Assembly: GCA_964293585.1 (NCBI GenBank)
Contig: CAXYYS010000006.1
Location: forward strand, 1-64,000
Origin: JAKVKY01 sp964293585
GTDB taxonomy: Bacteria > Bacillota > Negativicutes > Acidaminococcales > Acidaminococcaceae
Direction of reading: 5' to 3'
DNA length: 64,000 bases
Both the position numbers and the translations under genes were made by a program. The stretch's first letter is position 1; every line of letters starts with the position of its first letter. Under the pieces are notes generated by a model that worked only from the letters and a program-made list of their open reading frames with translations, was not told the origin of the DNA and did no database searches. Below, in pieces: positions 26,253 through 35,389 of the stretch.

Positions 26253-27077
26253 TTAATGCTGTTCCTTATTTTTTAACTGGGCGTTCATGCTGCCGCTGCG
26301 GAAACCTTCCATATCCACACACACATAGTCAAAACCCAGTTTCTTCATGCCTTGCACCACCTTGTTCCGGGTATGCATCACCGTCAGCAGGGTAATCTGT
26401 CCGGGGTTAACCTCGATACGTGCCAGATCTCCGTGTACCCGGACCCTGACATCCGTAAAGCCCTGCTTCATCAGCAAATCCTCCGCCTGTTCTACCCGAG
26501 CCAGTTTGGCCGGCGTGATGGCTTCCCCGTAAGGAATCCTGGTAGCCAGGCAGGCATAAGAAGATTTACCGGCGGTAAACAACCCCAGCTCCCGGGACAG
26601 GGCCCGGATGTCTTCTTTTCTCAGGCCAGCGGCCTGCAGGGGACTGACAATCTTTAGCTCTTCCAGGGCCCGGCGTCCCGGCCTAAAATCGCTGCTGTCG
26701 TCCACGTTGCTACCGTCCACTACCGCTGCCAGCCCTTCCCGGGCCGCCAGTTCTTTTAATTTCATAAACAAAGCTTTCTTACAATAATAACACCGGTCCG
26801 GTCCGTTTTCCACAAAACCAGGCACACCCATCTGGTCCATGTCCACGTACAGATGCCGCACACCTAACCTGGTAGCCAGCTTCTGGGCATCCAGCCGTTC
26901 ATGTTCCGCATAGCTGATAGAATTGGCTGTCACTGCCAGACATCTGTTGCCCAGCGTCTTGGCTGCCAGGGCTAACAACAGGGAAGAATCCACCCCGCCG
27001 CTAAAAGCCACCAGCACTGACCCCAGCTCCTGCAAATTTTTGACTAATTTATTTTTCTTTACCTGCAAATCTGTCAT
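26253..27077 (-). CDS. larE: ATP-dependent sacrificial sulfur transferase LarE
   Basis: PP-loop enzyme that donates sulfur for the nickel-pincer nucleotide cofactor of lactate racemase-type enzymes. 274 residues from ATG 27077, with AAGGGG 7 nt upstream. The PP-loop is AFSGGVDSS near residue 25. Conserved cysteines are in DRCYYCKK and in SYACLATRIPYG, so the protein has a Cys-x-x-Cys plus the third family cysteine. No larA, larB or larC is in the window, so its partner genes must be elsewhere. It is 18 nt downstream of the acyl-CoA ligase gene. Confidence 0.92.
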   Translation of the reverse strand: MTDLQVKKNKLVKNLQELGSVLVAFSGGVDSSLLLALAAKTLGNRCLAVTANSISYAEHERLDAQKLATRLGVRHLYVDMDQMGVPGFVENGPDRCYYCKKALFMKLKELAAREGLAAVVDGSNVDDSSDFRPGRRALEELKIVSPLQAAGLRKEDIRALSRELGLFTAGKSSYACLATRIPYGEAITPAKLARVEQAEDLLMKQGFTDVRVRVHGDLARIEVNPGQITLLTVMHTRNKVVQGMKKLGFDYVCVDMEGFRSGSMNAQLKNKEQH

Positions 27078-27094
27078 CTTATTACCCCTTGCCA

Positions 27095-28582
27095 TCACTT
27101 GCCGATAGGTCCTACCAGGTCGGCGATACTCCGCTCCCGCAGGGCTTTCTTTAAAATCTTACCGGTCTGGGTCTTGGGCATCTGTTCCAGGAACATAAAA
27201 TACTTGGGCAGCTTGTAATTTGCCAGCTTGCCCCGCAAGAATTTGCGCAGCTCCGGCTTGGTAGCCACCGCGCCTGGTTTAAGCACCACGTACGCCGCTA
27301 CCGCCTGCCCCCGCAGCTTATCCGGTACGCCGATGACGGCCACTTCCTTCACCGCCGGATGCTGGTATAAAATCTCTTCAATCTCCCGGGGATAAACATT
27401 TTCCCCGGCGGCAATAATCATATCCTTGAGCCGGTCTACCAGGAAAATAAAACCTTCCTCATCCTTATAGGCCATATCACCGGTATGCAACCAGCCTCCC
27501 CGCAGGGTTTCCGCAGTGGCTTCCGGGTTGTTCAGATAACCTAACATCACGTTGGGTCCCTGCACGCACAACTCGCCCACCACACCGGTCTTTACCGGCT
27601 GGTCTTCTTTGTTCCGGATCTCCGTGAGCACGTTGGGAATCGCCGGTCCGATGGATCCGGCCTTAATCTTCGTGGGCGGATTGACAGTGACTACAGGCGC
27701 TGCTTCGGACAAGCCATAACCTTCCTGCACCGGCTTGCCAAACTTGGCCAGGAAATCTTTGCCCAGCTTATGGGGCAGAGGCGCACCGCCGCTGATAAAA
27801 AATTGTAAACTCTTTAAACGTTCTACCGGTGCATCATCCAGGAACATCTGCATCATGGTAGGCACGCCGAAGAAATCGTTAATCTGGTACTTGTCAATTA
27901 AATCTACCGCCTGGCCCAAAGTATAATTATCCTGCACTATGATGCACTCGCCGGTAAACAGACTGCCTGTCACGCTGGTAGTCCAGGCAAAACAGTGATA
28001 CATGGGCAGGACGCACAAACATTTGTAGCCCTTGCGCATGGTGACCACCTTGGTAAAATCTTCAGCGTTAGTGAGCAAATTTCTATGACTCAGCATAGCG
28101 CCTTTGGGCTTGCCCGTAGTCCCCGAGGTATAGATAATCGTACAACAATCGTTCTCAGTCAGGGACGGTTCCCTATATGCTTCTTTTTTCCCGGCATCCA
28201 GATCCGCAAACACATACTGATGCAAAGTTCCCGGATAACCGCTGTCAGCCAGAGCCTCTTCCAAGGGTAAAGGCGCTGCCACGATCATCTTACTGATGGA
28301 CGCATCCTTCACAATATACGCTACCTCCGGCATGGCCAGCTGGTAGTTAAAAGGTACCACGATGCCGCCTGCCTTGATGATAGCAAAATAAGCTACCACA
28401 AAATTAGCACAGTTCTTGCTGAACAAGCCTACCCGCTCGCCGCGTTTTAGTCCCTGTTCCTGCAAAAAAGCGGCCCAACTTTGTACCTTGTCCCGCAGTT
28501 GGCCGTAGCTCAATCTTTCCTCATGAAAAATAATGGCAGGCAGTTCTGCCTCATGTTTATCCAGGATCTGATAATAAAGCAT
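27095..28582 (-). CDS. long-chain acyl-CoA ligase (AMP-forming)
   Basis: Activates a carboxylic acid via acyl-AMP to its CoA thioester. 495 residues, full length for the ANL superfamily. Visible motifs are IIYTSGTTGKPKGAMLSHRN (P-loop), GYGLSEAAPV, WLHTGDMAYKD and the C-terminal PKTQTGKILKKALR with the catalytic lysine. ATG 28582 has GGAG 8 nt upstream. Chain length of the substrate cannot be read from the sequence; medium- or long-chain fatty acids are likeliest. It has its own promoter. Confidence 0.9.
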   Translation of the reverse strand: MLYYQILDKHEAELPAIIFHEERLSYGQLRDKVQSWAAFLQEQGLKRGERVGLFSKNCANFVVAYFAIIKAGGIVVPFNYQLAMPEVAYIVKDASISKMIVAAPLPLEEALADSGYPGTLHQYVFADLDAGKKEAYREPSLTENDCCTIIYTSGTTGKPKGAMLSHRNLLTNAEDFTKVVTMRKGYKCLCVLPMYHCFAWTTSVTGSLFTGECIIVQDNYTLGQAVDLIDKYQINDFFGVPTMMQMFLDDAPVERLKSLQFFISGGAPLPHKLGKDFLAKFGKPVQEGYGLSEAAPVVTVNPPTKIKAGSIGPAIPNVLTEIRNKEDQPVKTGVVGELCVQGPNVMLGYLNNPEATAETLRGGWLHTGDMAYKDEEGFIFLVDRLKDMIIAAGENVYPREIEEILYQHPAVKEVAVIGVPDKLRGQAVAAYVVLKPGAVATKPELRKFLRGKLANYKLPKYFMFLEQMPKTQTGKILKKALRERSIADLVGPIGK

Positions 28583-28642
28583 ATACACGTCTCCTTTGGG
28601 CGTCCCGTCCGCTAGAATTTTTTTACTGGAAGCTTTCTTTTT

Positions 28643-28671
28643 ATTATACTACTCACTCCCGGTAATAGCAA
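28643..28671 (-). promoter_or_regulatory. promoter of the acyl-CoA ligase-larE pair
   Basis: Minus strand TTGCTA (28671-28666), 17-bp spacer, TATAAT (28648-28643), immediately beyond the terminator of the upstream amino-acid transporter operon. Confidence 0.65.
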
Positions 28672-28696
28672 AAAAACGAGGCCCTTTTCAGGCCTC
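28671..28696 (-). terminator. terminator of the glnHPQ-like operon
   Basis: GAGGCC/GGCCTC stem with a 7-nt loop (28678-28696), followed on the minus strand by a T-run, 8 nt beyond the ATPase stop. Confidence 0.85.
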
Positions 28697-28703
28697 ATCC
28701 TTT

Positions 28704-29465
28704 TTATTTCAAAATAGATTTTAAAAAGGCCTGCAGCCTTTCATTATGCGGATGTTCAAAAATCTCCACCGGGGTACCTTGTTCCTGCACGATACCATCC
28801 GCCATGAAGATAACTTTCCGGGCCACTTCTTTGGCGAACCCCATCTCGTGCGTAACCACCACCATGGTCATATTTTCCTCGGCCAGGTTGCGCATAGTCT
28901 TTAAAACTTCGCCGGTCAGCTCCGGGTCCAGGGACGAGGTCGGTTCATCAAACAGCATGATATCCGGATGCATGGCCAGGGCACGGGCAATCGCTACCCG
29001 CTGCTGCTGACCGCCGCTGAGCCTGCGGGGATAGACATCCCGTTTTTCCAGCAGGCCGACTTTTTGCAGCAGGGCTTCCGCATCCCGGGTTGCTTCGGCC
29101 ACCGGGCGTTTCTGCACATGTACCGGCGCCTCGATTAAATTTTCCAGCACCGTCATATGAGGGAACAGGTTAAACTGCTGGAACACCATGCCCATCTTAG
29201 TAGCGATACGGATACTTTCGTTGCCGGGTGCGTACTGCACCTGGCCGGCAGCATTAGTACTTACCAGAGTTTCTCCGTCGATAATGATGGTACCGCTGTT
29301 AATGGTTTCCAGCTTGTTCAGACAGCGCAGCAGCGTACTCTTACCGCTGCCGGAAGGGCCGATGACGGCCACTACTTCGCCTTCCCCTACCTCCAGGTCG
29401 ATACCTTTCAGCACCTGCAAGTCCTGGAAATTTTTATAAATTTGTTTGGCTTCAATTTTTTTCAT
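28704..29465 (-). CDS. polar amino-acid ABC transporter ATP-binding protein
   Basis: ATPase of a GlnQ/HisP-type importer, 253 residues. Walker A IGPSGSGKSTLLR, signature LSGGQQQRVAIARA, Walker B IMLFDEPTSSLDPE and the H-loop VVTHEMGFA all match. ATG 29465 is preferred over the adjacent GTG on spacing to GAGG. It is the last gene of a three-gene operon running binding protein, permease, ATPase. Confidence 0.95.
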   Translation of the reverse strand: MKKIEAKQIYKNFQDLQVLKGIDLEVGEGEVVAVIGPSGSGKSTLLRCLNKLETINSGTIIIDGETLVSTNAAGQVQYAPGNESIRIATKMGMVFQQFNLFPHMTVLENLIEAPVHVQKRPVAEATRDAEALLQKVGLLEKRDVYPRRLSGGQQQRVAIARALAMHPDIMLFDEPTSSLDPELTGEVLKTMRNLAEENMTMVVVTHEMGFAKEVARKVIFMADGIVQEQGTPVEIFEHPHNERLQAFLKSILK

Positions 29466-29476
29466 CACGGTCTACC

Positions 29477-30127
29477 TCAATCGTACCTTGAGAAACGTTT
29501 CTCAAGCCGGTTAAACATATAGGTCAGGAACAGGGTCATGACCAGATAGAAAACTGCCGCTACCAGGAACGGCATAATGTTAAAATCGCGCTGCACCAGA
29601 TTACGGGTAGTACGCAGCAAATCATTCATGGCCAGCACGTAAATCAACGAAGTATCCTTAACCAGGGTGATAGTTTCATTGCTCACCGGCGGCAGGATAA
29701 TCTTGAAGACCTGGGGCAGGACAATCCTGCGCATGGTCTGGCTGTAGTTCATGCCCAGGGTACGGGCAGCTTCATATTGACCCACCGGGATAGACTGAAT
29801 GCCCGCCCGGAAAATTTCACAGAAATAAGCGGCGTAGTTGAGCACAAACGCCAGGACGGCTGCCGGAAAATCGTCCATGCGGATACCGATCACCGGAATA
29901 AACGGCAGGCCGTAATAAACAAAGAGCAGCTGCAACATCAGGGGCGTACCCCGGAGCAGCCACACATAACCGCTGATAGCGCTGCGCAACCATTTAAAGG
30001 CAGACACGCGGCCCATGGCTAAGAAAATGCCCAGCGGAATTGATAAGACGATTGTCACAAAAAATAGTTTTAAGGTGTCCACCGTGCCCATAAGCATCTG
30101 GGGAATGATGGAAAGAATATAGTCCAT
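29477..30127 (-). CDS. polar amino-acid ABC transporter permease
   Basis: 216-residue inner-membrane permease of the HisMQ/GlnP type with about five membrane helices. The EAA loop is YEAARTLGMNYSQTMRRIVL, near residue 130. ATG 30127 has GAGGAG upstream and fits the family N-terminus; longer readings add an unlikely Arg/Lys-rich extension. It lies between the binding-protein gene (69 nt gap) and the ATPase gene. Confidence 0.95.
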   Translation of the reverse strand: MDYILSIIPQMLMGTVDTLKLFFVTIVLSIPLGIFLAMGRVSAFKWLRSAISGYVWLLRGTPLMLQLLFVYYGLPFIPVIGIRMDDFPAAVLAFVLNYAAYFCEIFRAGIQSIPVGQYEAARTLGMNYSQTMRRIVLPQVFKIILPPVSNETITLVKDTSLIYVLAMNDLLRTTRNLVQRDFNIMPFLVAAVFYLVMTLFLTYMFNRLEKRFSRYD

Positions 30128-30196
30128 ACCTGCTCCTCGTTTAAAGGAAAAGATGGGCCGATGACTGGCAGCCACCGGCCCGTTTAAACCTGTTAA

Positions 30197-30961
30197 TTAA
30201 TACTTGATGATATCGGAACCGAACCATTTCTCAGAAATCTTCTTGGCCGATCCATCCTTACGCATCTCATCCAAAGCTTTGTCAATACGGGTAACATATT
30301 CTTTGTCGTCCTTACGGAAACCAACGCCGACAACTTCTTTGCCCATATCTTCATCCAGCAGACGATATTTACCCGGCTTCTTGGTCATGTAATAACGTAC
30401 CAGGACCTCATCTACTACCAGCACATCCAGACGGCCGCTGTCAATATCCAGGAAGGCAGCTGCAAAGTCAGGATATTTCTTGTAAGCTTTCAGAGAATTC
30501 TTCAGCTTAGCATCCTTATCAATCAGGCCGCTACCCGTGCTATCATCCTGCACGCCTAAAACTTTGCCGGCCAAATCAGCCTTGGTCTTGATGGCGCTGG
30601 CCATAGGCACAGCAATCATCTGCCGGTTGTTCATGTACGGTTTGGAGAACGTCAGGGCTTTCTGGCGTTCCGGTGTAATCGTAAAGCAGTTCCAGATGGC
30701 ATCGATACGTTTGCCGTTCAGCTCCGCTTCCTTGGCGCTCCAGTCGATGGGTTTAAACTCTACTTCCATGCCGGCGCGTTTGCAGGCTTCCCGGGCCAGG
30801 TCGATATCGAAACCTACGATTTCGTTTTTCTCATTGCGGAAACCCATGGGCGCAAAATTATCGTCCAGGCCGACCACCATCTTCTTGGGGCCGCTGTTGC
30901 CGCAACCGGCCAAAGCCAGGATCACCATCACAGACATCACTAAAAATAATAATTTCTTCAT
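30197..30961 (-). CDS. polar amino-acid ABC transporter substrate-binding lipoprotein
   Basis: Family 3 extracellular solute-binding protein, 254 residues. Signal peptide with lipobox LAGC (Cys20), then VGLDDNFAPMGFRNEKNE and GFDIDLAREACKRAG, typical of glutamine/cystine-type receptors. The mature protein also has FTITPERQKALTFSKPY and LDVLVVDEVL. The substrate is a polar amino acid or cystine; it cannot be narrowed from motifs alone. The AGGAGG site precedes the ATG, and a consensus-like promoter lies 33 nt upstream. Confidence 0.93.
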   Translation of the reverse strand: MKKLLFLVMSVMVILALAGCGNSGPKKMVVGLDDNFAPMGFRNEKNEIVGFDIDLAREACKRAGMEVEFKPIDWSAKEAELNGKRIDAIWNCFTITPERQKALTFSKPYMNNRQMIAVPMASAIKTKADLAGKVLGVQDDSTGSGLIDKDAKLKNSLKAYKKYPDFAAAFLDIDSGRLDVLVVDEVLVRYYMTKKPGKYRLLDEDMGKEVVGVGFRKDDKEYVTRIDKALDEMRKDGSAKKISEKWFGSDIIKY

Positions 30962-30993
30962 CTTTGTACCCCTCCTACATCGAATCTGTGCTT

Positions 30994-31022
30994 ATTATAC
31001 TTTATCGTGCTAAATTTGTAAA
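30994..31022 (-). promoter_or_regulatory. promoter of the polar amino-acid ABC operon
   Basis: Minus strand TTTACA (31022-31017), 17-bp spacer, TATAAT (30999-30994); transcription would begin near 30987, about 25 nt before the ATG. Confidence 0.75.
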
Positions 31023-31040
31023 GGGGTGAAAATAAAAAAA

Positions 31041-33002
31041 TTATTGAGGTTGTGCTTCCGCCAGTTCTTCCAGCTGCGCCCAGCGTTCCAGCTTCTGGTC
31101 CAGCTCAGCCTGAGCCGCCTGTTGCTTATGGGTCAGCTCGCCCAGTTTGGCAAAATCGCTGCCGCAAGTATTCATAGCGTCGCTGTACATTTTGACCTGC
31201 GTCTCCAGTCCGGCAATGACGCTTTCAATACCGGCCAGTTCCAGCCTTTCACTGTACGTTAATTTGCGCACCGCTGCTGCCGGTACAGCTTCCCCGCCGC
31301 TTTTTTCATCTGCTGGCGCTGCCGTACCGGTCCGTTCAGCCGCTTTTTTCCCGGCCGTACTTTTGCCGTTACCGGCCGCCTTACCGCCGGCCATATTGTT
31401 TTCTGCCTGCCGGGCGTCTTCGTACTCTGCGTAGCCGCCGATAAATTCCTGCAACTTACCGTCGCCCAGGAAAGCAAAAATTTTCTGACTGATGCGGTCC
31501 AGGAAATACCGGTCATGAGAAACCGCCAGCACCGCACCCGCAAAATGATCCAGATAATCTTCCAGCACGGACAGGGTCGGAATATCCAGGTCATTGGTAG
31601 GCTCGTCCAGCAGAAGCACGTTGGGCGCTCCCATGAGCACCCGCAGCAGGAACAAACGCCGCTGCTCCCCGCCGCTCAAACGTGATACCGGCACCCACTG
31701 CAGCTCCGGCGGGAACAAAAAGCGTTCCAGCATCTGGGCCGCACTAATCTTCTGACCGTCGCCGGCGTCCACATAGTCGCCCACCTCGCGGATATATTCC
31801 AATACCCGCTGGCTGCTGTCGGCAAACTCATTGTGCTGGGCAAAATAACCAATCTTCACCGTCTGCCCCACTTTGACCGTACCGCTGCCGGGAGCCAGCC
31901 GCCCGGCGATAATATCCATCAGGCTGGTCTTACCGCAGCCGTTGGGTCCCACGATGCCCACCCGGTCCCGGCGCAGGATGATATAACTAAAATCCTGAAT
32001 ATAAGTTACGCCTGCATAATCCAGACCCACATGTTCCAGTTCGATGACAGTCTTGCCCAGACGGCTGGCCGCCGCCGTGGTCATATCCAAATCCGCGTTC
32101 ACGGTTTGCTGTTTAACTTCCTGCTCCAGCTGGGCAAAATTTTCTACCCGGTCCTTTTTCTTGGTCCGGCGGGCCTCAGCGCCCCGCTGAATCCAGGCCA
32201 GTTCCCGGCGGTACACGTTCTGCAGTTTCCTGGCCGCACTGTTTTCCAGCTGCCGGCGTTCCGCCCGCTTAGCTAAAAAGCCGCTGTAATTAGACTGGTA
32301 CAGATACGCTTTCCCGTTGTCCAGTTCCAGGGTGCGGTTAATCACCCTGTCAAAGAAATAACGGTCATGGGTTACCATCATCAAAGCACCCTTGCGCTGC
32401 TTTAACACGGTTTCCAGCCAGGCCACGGTCTCGTTGTCCATATGGTTGGTCGGCTCGTCCAGGAGCAATAAATCAGACGGCCGGATTAGCACGCCGGCCA
32501 GGGCTACCCGTTTACGCTGACCTCCGGAAAGTTCCCGCATAGGCTGTTCAAAATTACTGATGCCTAAACGGGTCAGCACCGCCTTGGCTTCGCTCTCCAG
32601 CTGCCAGGCAAAATTATTATCCAGCTCCTGCTGCAGGGCCAAAAATTTCTTTTGGGCCACGGTATCCTCTGGATGAGCCGTAACCTTTGCCAGCGCCTGT
32701 TCATAACGGCGCAGCAAAACGACCAGCGGCGAATTGCCCCGAAAGATTTGTTCCAGCACGGTGGCCTTCGGATCGTATTCCGGTTCCTGGGACAGATATT
32801 CGATAACGCAGGGACCGTTGGGCATAATTTTGCCATCCCGGCCGCCGTCCAGCTTGGCTACATGCCGCAGCAAAGTGGATTTGCCGGTACCGTTAACGCC
32901 GATGATGCCGATCTTGTCGCCTTCCTCGATATTAAAAGTAACGCCGCTGAACAAAGTACGATCGCCGTAACTATGAGCCAGGTTTTCTACACTTAAGATC
33001 AT
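31041..33002 (-). CDS. ABC-F family ATPase (Uup-like)
   Basis: Soluble twin-ATPase of the ABC-F class that acts on the ribosome or on nucleic acid structures. 653 residues: ABC1 (about 1-240; GVNGTGKSTLLR, LSGGQRKRVALAG, LLLLDEPTNHMD), a linker (about 240-310, rich in Arg/Gln), ABC2 (about 315-530; GPNGCGKTSLMD, LSGGEQRRLFLLR, LLLDEPTNDLD) and a C-terminal charged coiled coil (about 585-650) after an Ala/Gly-rich spacer. The C-terminal coil is the Uup/YdiF hallmark. No target-protection role is suggested by its neighbours. Confidence 0.92.
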   Translation of the reverse strand: MILSVENLAHSYGDRTLFSGVTFNIEEGDKIGIIGVNGTGKSTLLRHVAKLDGGRDGKIMPNGPCVIEYLSQEPEYDPKATVLEQIFRGNSPLVVLLRRYEQALAKVTAHPEDTVAQKKFLALQQELDNNFAWQLESEAKAVLTRLGISNFEQPMRELSGGQRKRVALAGVLIRPSDLLLLDEPTNHMDNETVAWLETVLKQRKGALMMVTHDRYFFDRVINRTLELDNGKAYLYQSNYSGFLAKRAERRQLENSAARKLQNVYRRELAWIQRGAEARRTKKKDRVENFAQLEQEVKQQTVNADLDMTTAAASRLGKTVIELEHVGLDYAGVTYIQDFSYIILRRDRVGIVGPNGCGKTSLMDIIAGRLAPGSGTVKVGQTVKIGYFAQHNEFADSSQRVLEYIREVGDYVDAGDGQKISAAQMLERFLFPPELQWVPVSRLSGGEQRRLFLLRVLMGAPNVLLLDEPTNDLDIPTLSVLEDYLDHFAGAVLAVSHDRYFLDRISQKIFAFLGDGKLQEFIGGYAEYEDARQAENNMAGGKAAGNGKSTAGKKAAERTGTAAPADEKSGGEAVPAAAVRKLTYSERLELAGIESVIAGLETQVKMYSDAMNTCGSDFAKLGELTHKQQAAQAELDQKLERWAQLEELAEAQPQ

Positions 33003-33012
33003 AACTGCTCCT

Positions 33013-33044
33013 AAAAAAAGTATCCCGCTGCCCGGGGCAGCGGG
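33013..33044 (-). terminator. terminator after the barnase-barstar pair
   Basis: CCCGCTGCC/GGCAGCGGG palindrome (33024-33044) followed on the minus strand, after four bases, by a T7 run (33019-33013), 10 nt beyond the barstar stop. Confidence 0.85.
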
Positions 33045-33053
33045 GGCCTTAAC

Positions 33054-33329
33054 TTATTTGTCAAGCAATCTCGGGTGCGAGGGACTCGTTTCTTCCGCGG
33101 CGATGGGGAGAACTTTCAGCAGCCGCGCGCCAAAAGCACCCAGGCGCGTACCATCCGCCAGTTCCTTGGGAATCTTGATGATGGTAGGCGTCGTAATCTC
33201 GCCGAGACAATCGTGCAGCGCATCCAGGTTTCCCCCGTAGTACTCAGGGAAATGCAACAGTTCCTTCAGGTAGGCATGGGTCTTGGCTGGCGAAGTCATC
33301 TTATTAATATCTAATGTAAACTCGCGCAT
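33054..33329 (-). CDS. barstar family ribonuclease inhibitor
   Basis: Small cytoplasmic inhibitor of barnase-type RNases, 91 residues like Bacillus barstar. Recognised by FPEYYGGNLDALHDCL (residues about 28-43), the helix-2 region that in barstar plugs the RNase active site. It follows the barnase gene by 11 nt, a matched toxin-immunity pair. The C-terminal part is short of one barstar strand motif but within family variation. Confidence 0.9.
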   Translation of the reverse strand: MREFTLDINKMTSPAKTHAYLKELLHFPEYYGGNLDALHDCLGEITTPTIIKIPKELADGTRLGAFGARLLKVLPIAAEETSPSHPRLLDK

Positions 33330-33340
33330 ATCTTTGCCTC

Positions 33341-33820
33341 CTAATATAACTTAATAAAGTCCTTGTAATGGCTGGGCGAATAATAAATCAAGCCGTCGCT
33401 GGAAAAGACGATGCGTTTGGCACCGCGGTTGCCCTTCTTATAATCAATGTCGCATTCTTTCCACTTGCGGCCCTGCTTATCCGGCACCTGATGTTCAAAG
33501 TTGCCGAAATGGTCGCCGCCGATGCTCTTGCCCGGAGCCACCTTATCCAGGGTACCTTCTTCTTTCCAGCCTAACTTTTTCGCTTCGTTCTTGGTAATGT
33601 AGTTGCCCGGCAGTTTGCCAAACTTATGGATGTAAAGGGCCACATGGTCCTTATCCGTGTACTTGCCACCCTCTTCTACCACCACGGCAGACGAGGTCTT
33701 ATCGGTCTGAACCGGGGTCTTGCCTACCTGGGCCGTAGCCGCGCCGCCGTTATGGCCGCACCCGGTTAAAACTCCCAGCGTAAACAGGACTGCAGCTACC
33801 AGCGCTAACAGCTTCTGCAT
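33341..33820 (-). CDS. barnase-type ribonuclease, lipoprotein
   Basis: Guanyl-preferring extracellular RNase of the N1/T1 family. 159 residues: signal peptide with lipobox LTGC (Cys21), a linker to about residue 55, then a barnase domain. The barnase core is easy to see: LPGNYITKNEA, VAPGKSIGGDHFGN and the catalytic triad Glu122 (WKECDI), Arg136 (KRIVFSS) and His151 (SHYKDF). All match barnase Glu73, Arg87 and His102, so activity is expected. Most barnases are secreted free; this one should be lipid-anchored. Barstar follows directly, and a HerA-like ATPase gene ends 11 nt upstream. Confidence 0.93.
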   Translation of the reverse strand: MQKLLALVAAVLFTLGVLTGCGHNGGAATAQVGKTPVQTDKTSSAVVVEEGGKYTDKDHVALYIHKFGKLPGNYITKNEAKKLGWKEEGTLDKVAPGKSIGGDHFGNFEHQVPDKQGRKWKECDIDYKKGNRGAKRIVFSSDGLIYYSPSHYKDFIKLY

Positions 33821-33831
33821 AAGCCGCCCCC

Positions 33832-35331
33832 TTATCTTCTCTTAATACCAAAGATGCTGCGTACCAGCTGATGAGACAGGGTACGTACCACATCCCGGCC
33901 TACCGTAGTAACGGCCGTATCAATCATCTTATCCATAGCGGAAGGTTTTTCTTTCACCGGTTTAGGCGCCCTGGCCGTAGAGGCTGAGCCGCCCATCTCC
34001 CGTTTCAGTTCTGCATCTTCATCGTCCGCCGGAGCATCACCGGCAGCACGCTTGGCTAATAGCTCGTAGGCGCTTTCCCGGTCCACCGGCGTATTGTATT
34101 TGCCGGCCAGCGGGCTGGCGGCGATCATCTGGGCCCTGGTACCATCTTCCACCACGCCCAGATAAGAGCGGGGCGGCATCACAAAAGCACGCTCGGCCAT
34201 GGTCGGCACGCCGTCCGCATCCAGCACCGAAACCAGCACTTCGCCGGTACCCAGCTCTGCCAGAACCTTTTCCGCATCCAGCTTGGGATTAGCGCGGAAA
34301 GACTGGGCCGCCGCCTTCAGACCTTTCTGGTCCTTGGGGGTATAAGCCCGCAGGGCATGCTGGAACTTATTGCCTAACTGGCCCAGCACGTTATCAGGAA
34401 TATCCGAGGGCAGCTGGGTGACAAAGTACACGCCGATACCCTTGGAACGGATCAGGCGAACAATCTGCTCCACCTTGTTAATCAAACTCTTAGGCGCATC
34501 ATTAAAGATCAAATGGGCTTCATCAAAGAAGAAGACCATCTTGGGTTTTTCCAGGTCGCCAACTTCCGGCATCAAATCGTACAGCTGGGAGAGCATCCAT
34601 AACAGGAAGCTGGAATACAGCAGCGGGTTCTGGAACAGTTCCACGCAGTGCAGGATATTGATCATGCCGCGGCCCTTATCGTCCTGAACCAGCCAGTCCT
34701 TAATATCCAGGGCCGGTTCGCCAAAGAACTTGTCGCCGCCCTGCTGCTCCAGTTTGAGCAGACCGCGCTGGATGGCGCCCACGCTCTGGGCCGTCACGTT
34801 GCCGTACTTAGTCTTAAACTGCGCCGCGTTGTCGCCCACATACTGGCACATGGAACGCAGATCTTTTAAATCCAGCAGCAATAATCCCTGGTCATCGGCA
34901 ATCTTAAAGATAATCTCCATGACGCCGCACTGAACATCGCTTAATTCCAACAGCCGGCTCATCAGATCCGGGCCCATCTCGGAAATCGTGGCGCGGACAG
35001 GATGCCCCATCTTGCCAAACACATCAAAGAACCGGACCGGATAACCGCTAAAAGTAAAGTCCTGAACCCCCAGCTTGGCCAGCCGTTTGTTAAAACCTTC
35101 GCTGCTCTGTCCTGGCAGGGCCATACCGGAAACATCGCCCTTGATATCCGCCAGGAACACAGGCACGCCCATGTCGCTGAACGCCTCGGATAAAACCTTC
35201 AGCGTTACCGTCTTGCCAGTACCGGTAGCACCGGCGATAAGGCCGTGGCGGTTCGCCATCTTGGGGAGCATGCAAATTTTGGTGTCGCCGCTTTTGCAAA
35301 TCCAGATCAGATTCTCGTCTTTTAAATACAT
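33832..35331 (-). CDS. HerA-like ATPase (DUF853 family)
   Basis: Predicted hexameric ATPase of the HerA/FtsK superfamily, 499 residues. Walker A is GATGTGKTVTLK near residue 33, Walker B is KMVFFFDEAHLIFND near residue 270, and a conserved arginine/glutamine set follows (YFVTQLPSDIPD, LGNKFQHALRAYTPKD). The C-terminal 80 residues are charged and low in complexity, ending in a basic helix. DUF853 proteins are widespread in bacteria without a settled function. ATG 35331 has AAGGAGG upstream. No NurA or SIR2-type nuclease lies beside it, so a HerA-nuclease defence pair is not supported. Confidence 0.9.
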   Translation of the reverse strand: MYLKDENLIWICKSGDTKICMLPKMANRHGLIAGATGTGKTVTLKVLSEAFSDMGVPVFLADIKGDVSGMALPGQSSEGFNKRLAKLGVQDFTFSGYPVRFFDVFGKMGHPVRATISEMGPDLMSRLLELSDVQCGVMEIIFKIADDQGLLLLDLKDLRSMCQYVGDNAAQFKTKYGNVTAQSVGAIQRGLLKLEQQGGDKFFGEPALDIKDWLVQDDKGRGMINILHCVELFQNPLLYSSFLLWMLSQLYDLMPEVGDLEKPKMVFFFDEAHLIFNDAPKSLINKVEQIVRLIRSKGIGVYFVTQLPSDIPDNVLGQLGNKFQHALRAYTPKDQKGLKAAAQSFRANPKLDAEKVLAELGTGEVLVSVLDADGVPTMAERAFVMPPRSYLGVVEDGTRAQMIAASPLAGKYNTPVDRESAYELLAKRAAGDAPADDEDAELKREMGGSASTARAPKPVKEKPSAMDKMIDTAVTTVGRDVVRTLSHQLVRSIFGIKRR

Positions 35332-35389
35332 AAACCTGCCTCCTTAAAACTGGCAGCCCTGCTTGTCAGGCTGCATATTGTAAGTTAGG

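Noticed and set aside
33832..35331. HerA-nuclease antiphage defence module
   Set aside because: No NurA, SIR2 or other nuclease partner is adjacent except the exported barnase, and DUF853 proteins are common outside defence loci.
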